Source of the DNA: an uncultured Roseivirga sp.
Lineage (GTDB): Bacteria > Bacteroidota > Bacteroidia > Cytophagales > Cyclobacteriaceae
Direction of reading: 5' to 3'
Length of the DNA stretch: 64,000 nt
NCBI GenBank assembly: GCA_947493005.1
Contig: CANLOY010000001.1
Location: forward strand, 620,001 to 684,000
Shown one piece after another: positions 27,014 through 35,707 of this stretch; position 1 is the first letter of the stretch, and each line of letters starts with the position of its first letter. The notes below the pieces were generated by a model that was not told the DNA's origin, made no database searches, and saw only the letters and a program-made list of their open reading frames with translations. The translations under genes and the position numbers were made by a program.

Positions 27014-28147
27014 TCAGGAATTGAGATTTAGTCCCGCATTGGGATCTGGATTATCATTTACATATTCAAATATTCGTTCCACATGTGCTATATCCTCACC
27101 GCTTCTTACTGCAGTTAGCTCATTTGCAAAATGGATTTCCATCTTTTTCTCCAAAGCTAATGCTAGTAGTTCTTTTCTTCTAGCAGATGATGTTGGAAGT
27201 GAATAAACAGAGCACAGAATAATACCGTCAACATTATATCCACTTATAAACTCTTCAAGACTTGGAAGCCAATCGCAAAACTCATTCTCAAACAGGTAGT
27301 CATTGATCTCTATTCCAAGTTTTTGGCAATAATTATTAATGACATTCCTTTGCATAGGTAAAGGAATACCGGTCGAGAATGGTGTATTCCAACCAGCATA
27401 AGATATCCATGTCTTATTGTTGTCTAATTTAATATTTGATTCCCTTTCATTTAGAAAACGAAAGTACCCACCTGGTAATTTCCTATGATAATGCCCTCCT
27501 TTAGGTAAAATTCTGCCGTCCATTGACCAACGGGTAATGTCCGTAGTGTTATTAATATTACCATGAATATGAAATTGTTGAAAAAGTAGTGCTTGCCCAG
27601 GTTTCATGGTAACTGGGTTGGTTTTTTCCAGACAATGCTGTTGAATAGTTGGGTAATCCCATTGATTATTATAAATCTGCTTGGTAAGCTCAATACTTTC
27701 CTCATACGAGCATATCTGCATACTATTTGATGAAAACACTTCAGTAAAAGGAGTCCAAATGGTTCGCATCCCTAAACCGTTACCTACCCAAATACCTTGA
27801 TGGAAAGGCAACAATCTTCCTTTGTTTGCCTGATTGGGAATTACAATGCGTATGGTAAAATATCTTTGAATCATCCATTCCCTTAGTTGAGTATGTGTGT
27901 GAACGATATCTTGAAAATACTTATCAACTCGATCACAAAACTCAGCAGAAGCACAAGCTGATTGACAGTATCGACCAAGCATGAGTATTTCTGAAGGTGA
28001 GAGAAGTTTATGTACTGTTTCTAAAGATTCAATTTGCGGAAACCTTTCTTGAGCTATAGAAAGCCAATAATTTGGCCAGTCATGTTGATTTAAATCATAA
28101 TCAACTGATTTCAAGTCAGTATTGTGGTCGAGAACATTAAAATTCAT
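27014..28147 (-). CDS. 2OG-Fe(II) oxygenase fused to LIC12192-like sporadic carbohydrate cluster domain
   Basis: A 377-residue two-part protein. Residues ~1-240 look like a phytanoyl-CoA-type 2-oxoglutarate/Fe(II) oxygenase of the 'sporadic carbohydrate cluster' group: LLPFHQGIWVGNGLG holds the first iron histidine, FQQFHIHGN and TTDITRWSMDGRILP hold the second histidine and the 2OG arginine. Residues ~255-370 resemble the LIC12192-like family of the same clusters: GIPLPMQRNVINNYC, YNVDGIILCSVYSLP and KMEIHFANE. The two parts are usually separate neighbouring genes, as far as I recall, so this is a natural fusion. The oxygenase may hydroxylate a sugar or a sugar-linked chain. The role of the second part is unknown. 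It is convergent with copy 5, with ~46 bp between. Confidence 0.7.
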   Translation of the reverse strand: MNFNVLDHNTDLKSVDYDLNQHDWPNYWLSIAQERFPQIESLETVHKLLSPSEILMLGRYCQSACASAEFCDRVDKYFQDIVHTHTQLREWMIQRYFTIRIVIPNQANKGRLLPFHQGIWVGNGLGMRTIWTPFTEVFSSNSMQICSYEESIELTKQIYNNQWDYPTIQQHCLEKTNPVTMKPGQALLFQQFHIHGNINNTTDITRWSMDGRILPKGGHYHRKLPGGYFRFLNERESNIKLDNNKTWISYAGWNTPFSTGIPLPMQRNVINNYCQKLGIEINDYLFENEFCDWLPSLEEFISGYNVDGIILCSVYSLPTSSARRKELLALALEKKMEIHFANELTAVRSGEDIAHVERIFEYVNDNPDPNAGLNLNS

Positions 28148-28425
28148 AAAGAGACATTCGTTCTTAGTAAATAGCTAGCAGGCCTTTAAGCGAAAAAATC
28201 GAAACCATGATTAAACTAATTCATCAGTATAGACAACACTAAATTAAAAAGAAGAAATCTTTTCATTAAAAAAACTAGCTTCTAGTCAGTTTTATACCTT
28301 ATAGAAAAATTAAAGATAAGCTCTATTACAAAACCCGATGCTTTAGTGTAACAAAAGAATCGAAAGTACTTTGCATTAATGGATTGGTTTGTGAAATCTT
28401 TATATTTCGACATATAGATTATGTA

Positions 28426-29544
28426 ATGAATAAGCCTGAAAAAAGTATTCAAGACAAGGTACCATTTATTTGGCATGGGCAAGAGTATGAAAAAGTACTC
28501 ATTATCCAAAACCATGATTTGCATGCAGGCTTCACTGCTTTATTAATCTATGTGCTTAATGGAATTAGGAAAGCCAAAGCAATGAATGCCGTACCTGTCA
28601 TTGACTTTAACGCTGAAAACACACCTTATTTTTATGATGCGCCCAGCGGAAAAGATGTGTTTACATATTTCTTTGAGGCCATAAGTCCTTTTAGATTATC
28701 TCAGATTTTAAAATGGGAAAGAGAAGGCAAAATTGACAAAAATCAAATACAGTACATAAAACCTCAAGAAGCCGCAAAAGATCATCTTCATGACCCTGAT
28801 CGTTTAGCCACATTTTGGGCATGGGAGAAACCTCTTGACAAGGTGGCCTGGATGAACACCAAAAGAACTCTCGGAAGAGAATATGTCCGAAAGTACCTTA
28901 AGCCCAAAGTCTCCATACAGAAAAAGGTAAGCAAGTATATAGATACATATTTCAAAGCCGATTTCATTATAGGAGTCCATATCAGAGGTACAGATTTTGC
29001 TTATGCTCAACCGACTTTGTTCAAAACATATCTACAAAAAATCGATGAGTTACTGAGTAAAATAAAACCAGTGGATTATCAGATTTTCGTGGCTACTGAT
29101 CAAGAGCAGTACCTAGAAAACTTCAAAGAACATTACGGTGAGAAGATTTTATCGTGGAATGCCATCCGATCAGTCAATCATATTGCCCCATTCAGGTTTG
29201 ATAATGTAAGCGGCTATCAAAAAGGAGAAGATGTATTAATTGATATGCTACTGCTGTCAAGATGCCATCATATGATTAAAGGAGCGGCTGCCGTTGGTGA
29301 GTTGGCTTTGTGGTTTTGTGATCATAATGACATTACCGATTTTGCGATTGAAAGTGACTTCAACAGAGTGCATTATGGAAAGCAAGAAAGTACATTCTCT
29401 AGATTAAATGTTGATAGAAAAAATATTACAAGGTTAAAACTTCATAAGCTGAGGGAGTGCTTGGTCCGCAGATTGGTCGCTTCTCGTGTAGGAATGGCAC
29501 TCTATGTTAGATCGGCTCTGGTTAGAAAAGTATTGAAACATTAA
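28426..29544 (+). CDS. FUT8/NodZ-like glycosyltransferase (copy 6)
   Basis: A 372-residue sister of the gene at 15886. Motif I is IGVHIRGTDFAYA, motif II FVATDQEQYLENF, motif III GEDVLIDMLLLSRCHHMIK with GAAAVGELALWF. FAIESDF and a basic C-terminal tail are shared with copy 4. The start at ATG 28426 (MNKPEK) is chosen because it matches the paralogue's start (MDKSES); an ATG 14 codons upstream would add a tail that the paralogue lacks. It stands alone on the + strand; no epimerase is directly linked. As for the others, the donor is expected to be a GDP-L-sugar. Confidence 0.8.
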   Translation: MNKPEKSIQDKVPFIWHGQEYEKVLIIQNHDLHAGFTALLIYVLNGIRKAKAMNAVPVIDFNAENTPYFYDAPSGKDVFTYFFEAISPFRLSQILKWEREGKIDKNQIQYIKPQEAAKDHLHDPDRLATFWAWEKPLDKVAWMNTKRTLGREYVRKYLKPKVSIQKKVSKYIDTYFKADFIIGVHIRGTDFAYAQPTLFKTYLQKIDELLSKIKPVDYQIFVATDQEQYLENFKEHYGEKILSWNAIRSVNHIAPFRFDNVSGYQKGEDVLIDMLLLSRCHHMIKGAAAVGELALWFCDHNDITDFAIESDFNRVHYGKQESTFSRLNVDRKNITRLKLHKLRECLVRRLVASRVGMALYVRSALVRKVLKH

Positions 29545-30172
29545 ATGATTGTCAAATTTGATAATCTTCAAGCCGAGTTGAGAACCAATTGGAAAATTGG
29601 TTGTTTGAATATCAGACAAATACCACCTGTCTTGTAATAAGTAGTTTTCATTGAAGTAGATAAACAAAGTATATGTTTATTTAGAAGTAATAAGAAGAAG
29701 ATTAACTACACTAACCAAAAACCCTCATTTCTTATTTCATTGGATCTATGCCCCCCTTAGGATAGTAGCTGCTATTGCTCGTTAAAGTATGTAAGAGTTT
29801 ATAAAAGAGAAGGTAGACTATATGGCCCAATAAGGATAGATCATATGCCGTTGGCCATTCAAAAGCAGTTTTCTCAGAATTTTGAAATAGTCACCCCCAG
29901 AGATATTCGACTGAGAAGGGTATTAGATGCGTCAAATGTTGTAGTAAAGAGCAAATTCCCTCAACCTGTCAACAGTATATACCTTATATCAACAGAATTA
30001 CAAAAAGAAGTGGAAAAGTGAGATAGTTGATCAGAAATATACCTAGCCGTTAACAAAGACAGAACATATTTATCACACTAAACTGTTCTAAACATTGGGG
30101 GATTATCAAAACGAATCATTAGAAAGAAATTGCATTAATTACCTTTATTTAGATTTCAAACTGGCCGTGAAC
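29545..30172. other. Intergenic region with possible gene remnant
   Basis: A 628-bp stretch before the SGNH gene. From about 29770 to a stop at 30021 (+ strand) one frame stays open and reads like a protein, for example KYVRVYKREGRLYGPI and FEIVTPRDIRLRRVLDASN. It has an in-frame ATG near 29844 (about 58 codons). I do not recognise the family. It may be the tail of a lost gene or a small gene. Confidence 0.4.
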
Positions 30173-31354
30173 ATGACTTACCGTTTTAATTCAGTGATAT
30201 TAATTTTCCCAGGCTTAGTGATATTATCCATTATGGCCATTTGGATCTTTAGTCATTATATATTTTTATATGTGAGTCTTGTTTGGCTTGTGATTATTGT
30301 GATTAAAGTCATGTTTTCTAAGAATGAAAAAATAAAGCTATTTGCTATCTATATGGGCAGTGTAATCTTAGCATTTTTCTTAGCTGAGCTATACTTTATT
30401 AATCTATCTATCAAGGATAGTACAGAAACAAAACCTACGAAAGAGGTAACATATATAGCAGGTTGGGAAAATAGAAAACTCGTAGGAGGTTCCCCTCTTA
30501 GCAATTCAAAAATCCTACACCGATTAGTCTACGGTGATTCTATCGTTTTCGATGTAACTCAGACCATCGGAAACAATACCATTCGACACACTCCTGGGCA
30601 AACAAATAGCGATGCAATACCTATCTTGTTTTTAGGGTGTTCATTCACATATGGTGCTGGTTTGAATGATGATGAAACTTTACCTTATTTCCTTCAAACT
30701 ACAAGCAACGGACAATTCAAGACCATAAATATGGGTTCTAATAGCTATGGAGCTCACCAGACATTAGCCATTCTCCAAGCCAGATATGAAGAAAAGGAAC
30801 TTCTAGGGCAAAAACCAAAAGCAGCCTTCTTTACAGCTATCACAGATCATATATTTAGGGGTACAGGTGTTTTTGCCAATACTTTTGGCCCTAAATATAT
30901 CTTGAACGATAAGAAAGAAATTGTATATAAAGGAATTACTCCTTCTTACATAGAACGTTCTGAGAACTTTCTAAGGTTTCATTTGGGCAAATCATATACA
31001 CTCAACCGGGTCTTTTTTGGAAGAAGAAAAGCAAAAGACAGGCAAATAGAACTTGTGGTCGCTATGATTCACAAAGCATCAGTTATATTTGAATCTCGTT
31101 ATGACGCTCCATTTTACTGCTTATTATGGGATGAGTTCGATGCAGAACCTGGTTTATATGAGAAAATTCTCAAAAGGCTAGAACAAAAAAAAGTTAAGAC
31201 GCTAGAAATCAATAAAATTATTCCAAACTACACAAATGACCCATCACCTTATTTACTATATCAGAATGGTCACCCAAATGGTAGAGTAAATCAGTTGATT
31301 GGAGAGTACCTTTATAAATTCCTTGAGGGACAAGACGATACAGCCACCGACTGA
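30173..31354 (+). CDS. Membrane SGNH-hydrolase-like protein
   Basis: A ~393-residue protein with three or so N-terminal membrane segments (within residues 5-95) and a periplasmic SGNH-like domain. FLGCSFTYGAGL, near residue 155, is block I with the serine. INMGSNSYGAHQT follows as the glycine block, and NGHPNGRVNQLIGEYL near 370 matches the C-terminal histidine block. The usual aspartate two positions before the histidine is not clear (QNGHPN). The start at ATG 30173 is preferred to a TTG 26 codons upstream. It resembles 21148-22287 in role but is not a close paralogue. It may acylate or deacylate the glycan; inferred. Confidence 0.72.
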   Translation: MTYRFNSVILIFPGLVILSIMAIWIFSHYIFLYVSLVWLVIIVIKVMFSKNEKIKLFAIYMGSVILAFFLAELYFINLSIKDSTETKPTKEVTYIAGWENRKLVGGSPLSNSKILHRLVYGDSIVFDVTQTIGNNTIRHTPGQTNSDAIPILFLGCSFTYGAGLNDDETLPYFLQTTSNGQFKTINMGSNSYGAHQTLAILQARYEEKELLGQKPKAAFFTAITDHIFRGTGVFANTFGPKYILNDKKEIVYKGITPSYIERSENFLRFHLGKSYTLNRVFFGRRKAKDRQIELVVAMIHKASVIFESRYDAPFYCLLWDEFDAEPGLYEKILKRLEQKKVKTLEINKIIPNYTNDPSPYLLYQNGHPNGRVNQLIGEYLYKFLEGQDDTATD

Positions 31355-31527
31355 TGATAAGAACATCAATTATTTATGACCTATAAAAACGAACGTTTAT
31401 CAAAGAACCTGAATATAGGATTACTTCATTTAGATACTCATTTGATAAGTAAGCATAAAGACACCGAGAAAAATAAAAATTACAATACTGTTTAAAGGAA
31501 TATATAATAGATTTTGCCACAAAAGGA

Positions 31528-32346
31528 ATGATTTCTCACAAACATCAGGCTATTTTCTTTCATGTGCCCAAATGTGCTGGCCAGACAATTAATAAGCTAC
31601 TCTCAAACACAGTCGAATTCATTCCTATGCATAAAACAACGGGCTTTACGAAAGTGGTTGATAGATATCTTCCATTTAAGTATTATTGGGATGTTGTATT
31701 AAAGGAAAGAGAACTCTCCTCTCCAAGGTCAACGTTAAAAATCGCATTAGCAAACTTGAAGTATCTAGGTAAACCCACCTTAGAACTAAATTCATATAGA
31801 GGTAAAGTAAATGATGAGCTTTCAGGTGAGTTTAGAATTGGTATTTACAGAAGTTTGCAAAGATCGATTAATCAGCAAACTTGGAAGGAATATTATAAAT
31901 TGACCTTTGTAAGAAACCCCTATGACAGACTCGTTTCTGCATGGGCATTTTTGACTTCTGAAGGACGTGGAGCTGGCAAGTTAAATATCAATTTCCCTGA
32001 TTTTGTTAAAGCAGTAGTTAACAGTGATTATCGTTTATTGGACAAGAACCTTCGAGAAATTGACTATGTAGATTTGGAATGGCATACCATGCCCATGGTA
32101 AAACATCTTAAGGATGCAAACGGTGAAATATCAATGGATTTTATTGGAAAGGTTGAAAGTTTTGATTCTGACTGTAAAAGTATTTTTGAACGGTTTGATC
32201 TGAGCACATTAAACATCGTAAATGTGCGTATCAATGCCTCTACTCACAAAGATTACCAACAACTTTACAATTCAGAACTTGAATCTCTCGTATATAATTT
32301 TTACAAAGAGGATTTCGAAACCTTCGGTTATAATAAAAAAGTATAG
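31528..32346 (+). CDS. Sulfotransferase family protein
   Basis: A 272-residue PAPS-dependent sulfotransferase of the Sulfotransfer_2 type. The 5'-phosphosulfate binding loop is FFHVPKCAGQTI, near residue 10, and the 3'-phosphate motif is FVRNPYDRLVSAW, near 130. IGKVESFDSDC, near 210, follows at the usual distance. The middle part (40-110) is specific to this protein. The enzyme would move a sulfate group to a sugar hydroxyl, so the surface glycan may be sulfated, as is common in marine Bacteroidota. It stands alone on + before a broken methyltransferase. The start at ATG 31528 gives MISHKHQAIFF, the usual first strand. Confidence 0.85.
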   Translation: MISHKHQAIFFHVPKCAGQTINKLLSNTVEFIPMHKTTGFTKVVDRYLPFKYYWDVVLKERELSSPRSTLKIALANLKYLGKPTLELNSYRGKVNDELSGEFRIGIYRSLQRSINQQTWKEYYKLTFVRNPYDRLVSAWAFLTSEGRGAGKLNINFPDFVKAVVNSDYRLLDKNLREIDYVDLEWHTMPMVKHLKDANGEISMDFIGKVESFDSDCKSIFERFDLSTLNIVNVRINASTHKDYQQLYNSELESLVYNFYKEDFETFGYNKKV

Positions 32347-32417
32347 TTGTATTATACTTGATTACTAAGTCTCTTCATAGACTATTATTCCATTGAAAAC
32401 GGAAATTTAACCTTATA

Positions 32418-32759
32418 AAGGGATTATTTGAATCTCTTAAACTCTATTCTGATGATGGGTCAAATACCACTAAACCGCAATATGTTGTATTGAGAAGTAT
32501 CTATAAAAAGTTAGGAATGTATCCAAGTATGAGATGAATGCATTTTTATTATGAGCCGGCTAATTCTTTCATGGCTCCTAAAGCGTATGAGTATTTTAAT
32601 ATGCTTAAAATGTCAAAGTTAAATAAAACAGACACCATTTTGGATCTTGGGTGCGGGGAAGGAACACTGACATTGTCCAAATCTGTAAAAAAAGCCATTG
32701 GTATAGATGCGAACCAAGAGGTTATAGCTGATGCAATCATTTTAATGGGTTTCTTCTGA
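32418..32759 (+). pseudogene. Degenerate SAM methyltransferase (paralogue of 11624-12514)
   Basis: The frame reads KGLFESLKLY...KKLGMYPSMR, then a TGA stop at 32535-32537, then MHFYYEPANSFMAPKAYEY and LDLGCGEGTLTLSKSVKKAIG. It aligns with the intact enzyme (LGLYPHMKAMHFYNENPNSFMAPKVYEY; LDLGCGEGTLTLSLAKSVKKAVG). It has lost its start region, gained an internal stop at the place of an alanine codon, lost two residues (L-A) in the SAM motif, and ends soon after IGIDANQ. The last 18 bp lie over the 3' end of the convergent ABC ATPase gene. It is clearly a dead copy. Confidence 0.8.
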
Positions 32760-33491
32760 CCTAGATCCCATCATAATATTGTCCAAACTTCCTTGCTCAA
32801 TGAATCTACCTCTTTCAATATGTATGGCACTTTTACATACACTTTTTAAAATATTTGTATCATGACTTACCATAAGGATAGTGCAACCTTCATCGGCCAT
32901 TTGCTTCATTCGTTCAATAGATTTTTTTCTAAAAGATTTATCTCCTACAGATAAAACTTCATCCACTAACAAAATATCCGTTCTTAAGAAAGAAGCTACA
33001 GCAAAGGCAAGCCTGACATACATACCACTAGAGTACTTTTTGACGGGCACATCCAAATAGCTCTCCACTTCTGAAAATGCAACAATTTCATCAAACTTCA
33101 GATCTATCTCAGGTCGAGTCATACCCAGAAGCGTGCCATTGAGATAAATATTCTCCCTTCCACTAAGCTCAAGATGAAAACCTACTCCTGCCTCTAGCAT
33201 ACAAGATACTGAACCTCTCAACAAAATTGCACCTTCTGAAGGGTCGGTAATCTCACCCAATAGTCTGAATAGAGTCGTCTTGCCGGAACCATTGCCTCCC
33301 GTAACCGCTACAATATCACCCTGCTCAATTTTGAAGCTAACATCGCGAATAGCCCATTTATCTTCATAACGGGCAGAAATAGCAGATTTAACCCAACTCC
33401 TTTCCCTTTTTTTCCTTTTAAGGTCTTGTTGAGTATTCCTAATCATGTATTTCTTGCCCAGACTGAAGGTTTCGATAATTGGTTTACCCAT
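32742..33491 (-). CDS. Polysaccharide ABC exporter ATPase (Wzt/KpsT/TagH-type)
   Basis: A 249-residue ATPase. Walker A is VTGGNGSGKTT (near 65), the signature is KKYSSGMYVRLAFAVA (near 155), Walker B is ILLVDEVLSVGD (near 175) and the switch histidine lies in MVSHDTN. The sequence fits exporters of O-antigen or capsule, in which the N-terminal end carries a long insertion before the Walker A. No C-terminal glycan-binding domain is present (full Wzt proteins of the O9a type are ~430 residues), so the export does not use the capped-chain recognition of that type. The permease gene ends 5 bp upstream; the GT2 gene at 34334 begins the same operon. Confidence 0.88.
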   Translation of the reverse strand: MGKPIIETFSLGKKYMIRNTQQDLKRKKRERSWVKSAISARYEDKWAIRDVSFKIEQGDIVAVTGGNGSGKTTLFRLLGEITDPSEGAILLRGSVSCMLEAGVGFHLELSGRENIYLNGTLLGMTRPEIDLKFDEIVAFSEVESYLDVPVKKYSSGMYVRLAFAVASFLRTDILLVDEVLSVGDKSFRKKSIERMKQMADEGCTILMVSHDTNILKSVCKSAIHIERGRFIEQGSLDNIMMGSRSEETH

Positions 33492-33496
33492 TGCTT

Positions 33497-34318
33497 TTAA
33501 ATTCTATCTGCAAACTTCCTTTCGTTCTTACCGAAAACATACAATCCTGAGATTAATAAAATAAGTAGGGAAAGACTTCCGATTAATATACAGTTGATAT
33601 CAGGTCGAAATTGCTCACCAAGTATACAATAGCGCATTGACTCAATAATTCCAACCAATGGATTGATACAATAAACATCTTTCCATATCTCAGGGACACT
33701 ATTCAGTGTAAAGCCAACAGGACTGACAAACAAACCTACCCTGAGTAGAAAAGGAACAACAGTACTTACATCATGATAGAAAACATTCATCGTCCCAAGC
33801 CAAAGACTCATAGCTAAGTTCAGCAATACTATTGCTATGAAAATAATTGGGAGCCATACCAGTTGAATGGTAAATGGAATACCATAGTAGATCATAAAAC
33901 CAAAGGTGACGAGCAAGTTAATACCGAAGCCAATGGTATTTCTTAAAGCCGCATTGAACAATAGAATGATACGAGGGAAATTGACCCTTGTAATCAAATC
34001 ACGATCATCAATGAGGCATATACTGCCACGATTCACTGCATTTGAAAAGAACTCCCACGCAGAAAGTGCACTTAAGCCAATTAAAATGTATGGGAGTCCA
34101 TAATCAGGGAAATTGCCAATCTTATCAAATACCAACACCACTATTGTAGCCATAATTAAAGGCTTCAGAACAGTCCATGCTACACCAAAGAATGTCTGCT
34201 TATATGTGACTAACAAATCACGCTTCATCAGATGAAACAAAATAGGTTTAGCCTTCCACAGCAAGGGAAGCCTCATAAACCTAAAACCAGTATCAGTATA
34301 ACTAATTCGTTTTTCCAA
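33497..34318 (-). CDS. Polysaccharide ABC exporter permease (Wzm/KpsM-type)
   Basis: A 273-residue ABC-2-type membrane protein with about six hydrophobic segments. The N-terminal cytoplasmic part has FHLMKRDLLVTYKQTFFGVAWTVLKPL, the usual start of O-antigen and capsule permeases (interface helix). NFPRIILLFNAALRN and SPVGFTLNSVPE, then NPLVGIIESMRYCILG, are family signatures. The start is a TTG at 34318, 15 bp after the GT2 gene; an ATG 15 codons downstream is possible but would trim the N-terminus. It pairs with the ATPase that starts 5 bp after its stop. It should move a lipid-linked polysaccharide or oligosaccharide over the inner membrane. Confidence 0.88.
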   Translation of the reverse strand: MEKRISYTDTGFRFMRLPLLWKAKPILFHLMKRDLLVTYKQTFFGVAWTVLKPLIMATIVVLVFDKIGNFPDYGLPYILIGLSALSAWEFFSNAVNRGSICLIDDRDLITRVNFPRIILLFNAALRNTIGFGINLLVTFGFMIYYGIPFTIQLVWLPIIFIAIVLLNLAMSLWLGTMNVFYHDVSTVVPFLLRVGLFVSPVGFTLNSVPEIWKDVYCINPLVGIIESMRYCILGEQFRPDINCILIGSLSLLILLISGLYVFGKNERKFADRI

Positions 34319-34333
34319 TCGATCTGTTTCTGT

Positions 34334-35386
34334 CTACAAATAAGGTTTTCTTCTCAACTTTTTAGTAAGATACCATGCATATTTGAGCTGATACCAGCTC
34401 CATCTTCTCAAAGAACCTGCTACAATGTTAAGAAATAACCCAATGTGTCTTTCATTTTTAATTTCCCAATTTGTTTCTAGCGTAAAGGGATCAATTGCCA
34501 ATGGTTTTCTCTCAAGGTTATATTTACTCAATCCCCATTCTGAGCCATTCGGGTTCAACACAGGTTTGTCAAAAGACTTGGACCAATCAGGATTCAATTT
34601 ACGATGACTATGTCTAAAGCGAATCCCTTGTCTGATATGTTCCAAATGAAAGAAGTCATAACCAAAAGCTTTTCCTATGTTAACAATGGGATACTTTTGA
34701 ATAAGACGAGTACCTAAGTCCACGTCCATAAACCAATAATAGATAAGCCTTTCATCATATCCTCCCAAGTCATCCCACATATCTCGATGCATCATCAGTA
34801 TGCCAACAGGTGAAGCCCAATGGCAAAAACTGAGTTCTTCACTAAAAATCCATTTCCTGAACCTCTGGATACAGCTATCAATCATTTCTGGGTCTGGCTC
34901 CTTTTTCACAAAAGAATATGGAAGCTGTTTTCTGGCAGCAAACATATAAGACTTCTTCAGGTCAAAACCATAATCTTTTTTCCCTTCATGAGCATCAAAA
35001 AAGCTTATTAAAAATTCCTTAGTCACCAAAGTGTCCTGATCAATTCTACCAATATATTGACCTTCACTATGTCTGGCTGCTACATTCAGGGCATATACTT
35101 CACCGAAAGGGCTATCTTTCTGCTTTTCTTCAGCGAGCGAAGGTTTTACATGTACAAAACGAGTAAGAGAAACTGCTTTTTCTGTAAGTAAGATTACTTC
35201 TGCTATGGGGACCTGACTACCCCAATCAGCCACAACAATTTCTACTTCTCTCTCCCTTTTCAGAGCAAATACCTGATCTGCCACATAGTTAATACTAGTA
35301 GCCAACCTCCACATGGGGTTACCCATGTAATTATCATTCCTGGAACAAATAATAAGCGAGAGAATCACCCTTTTACTATTCTTCAA
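34334..35386 (-). CDS. GT2-like glycosyltransferase
   Basis: A 350-residue glycosyltransferase with a GT-A fold. VILSLIICSRNDNYMG is the first strand, EIVVADWGSQ the second, ALNVAARHSEGQYIGRIDQDTLV (about 105-130) holds the metal-binding D-x-D, and YYWFMDVDLGTRLIQ near 220 is the catalytic-base region. SPVGILMMHRDMWDDLGGYDE is the usual loop before it. The C-terminal ~70 residues contain a basic, tryptophan-rich helix (WSWYQLKYAWYLTKKLRR) that may bind the membrane. The start is a TTG at 35386. It is the first gene of the ABC exporter operon, so it probably acts on the exported glycan. Confidence 0.82.
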   Translation of the reverse strand: MKNSKRVILSLIICSRNDNYMGNPMWRLATSINYVADQVFALKREREVEIVVADWGSQVPIAEVILLTEKAVSLTRFVHVKPSLAEEKQKDSPFGEVYALNVAARHSEGQYIGRIDQDTLVTKEFLISFFDAHEGKKDYGFDLKKSYMFAARKQLPYSFVKKEPDPEMIDSCIQRFRKWIFSEELSFCHWASPVGILMMHRDMWDDLGGYDERLIYYWFMDVDLGTRLIQKYPIVNIGKAFGYDFFHLEHIRQGIRFRHSHRKLNPDWSKSFDKPVLNPNGSEWGLSKYNLERKPLAIDPFTLETNWEIKNERHIGLFLNIVAGSLRRWSWYQLKYAWYLTKKLRRKPYL

Positions 35387-35707
35387 ACTCTCTTGTGTTT
35401 CGGTCTAAATCATAAATATTTATGATTCATTTAATGTCGCAAAGTAGCGTAAATAGTCTGTTTGCAAAAAACTTTTAATAACTTAAAATGAGAGAATCGA
35501 AATTGAAATAATAATATTTCAGTTACACTCATGATCCTATCAAATACACTATACTCAATCATTAGCATTGCAAACTTGTTAATTAATTGACAAAGTATCT
35601 TGTGTGAATTTTTCAATGCACAAAAACAAACCTCTATGAGATCTGATTAAATTAAATCAAATCACACAATCTATGGTGCTATAGAAAAAGAAATTTAATT
35701 TCGAAGA
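35387..35707. other. Intergenic region, no gene seen
   Basis: A 321-bp, very A+T-rich divergent region between the exporter operon and the GT15-like gene. It must hold promoters for both sides. No clear -7/-33 pair, hairpin or coding frame was recognised. Confidence 0.5.
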
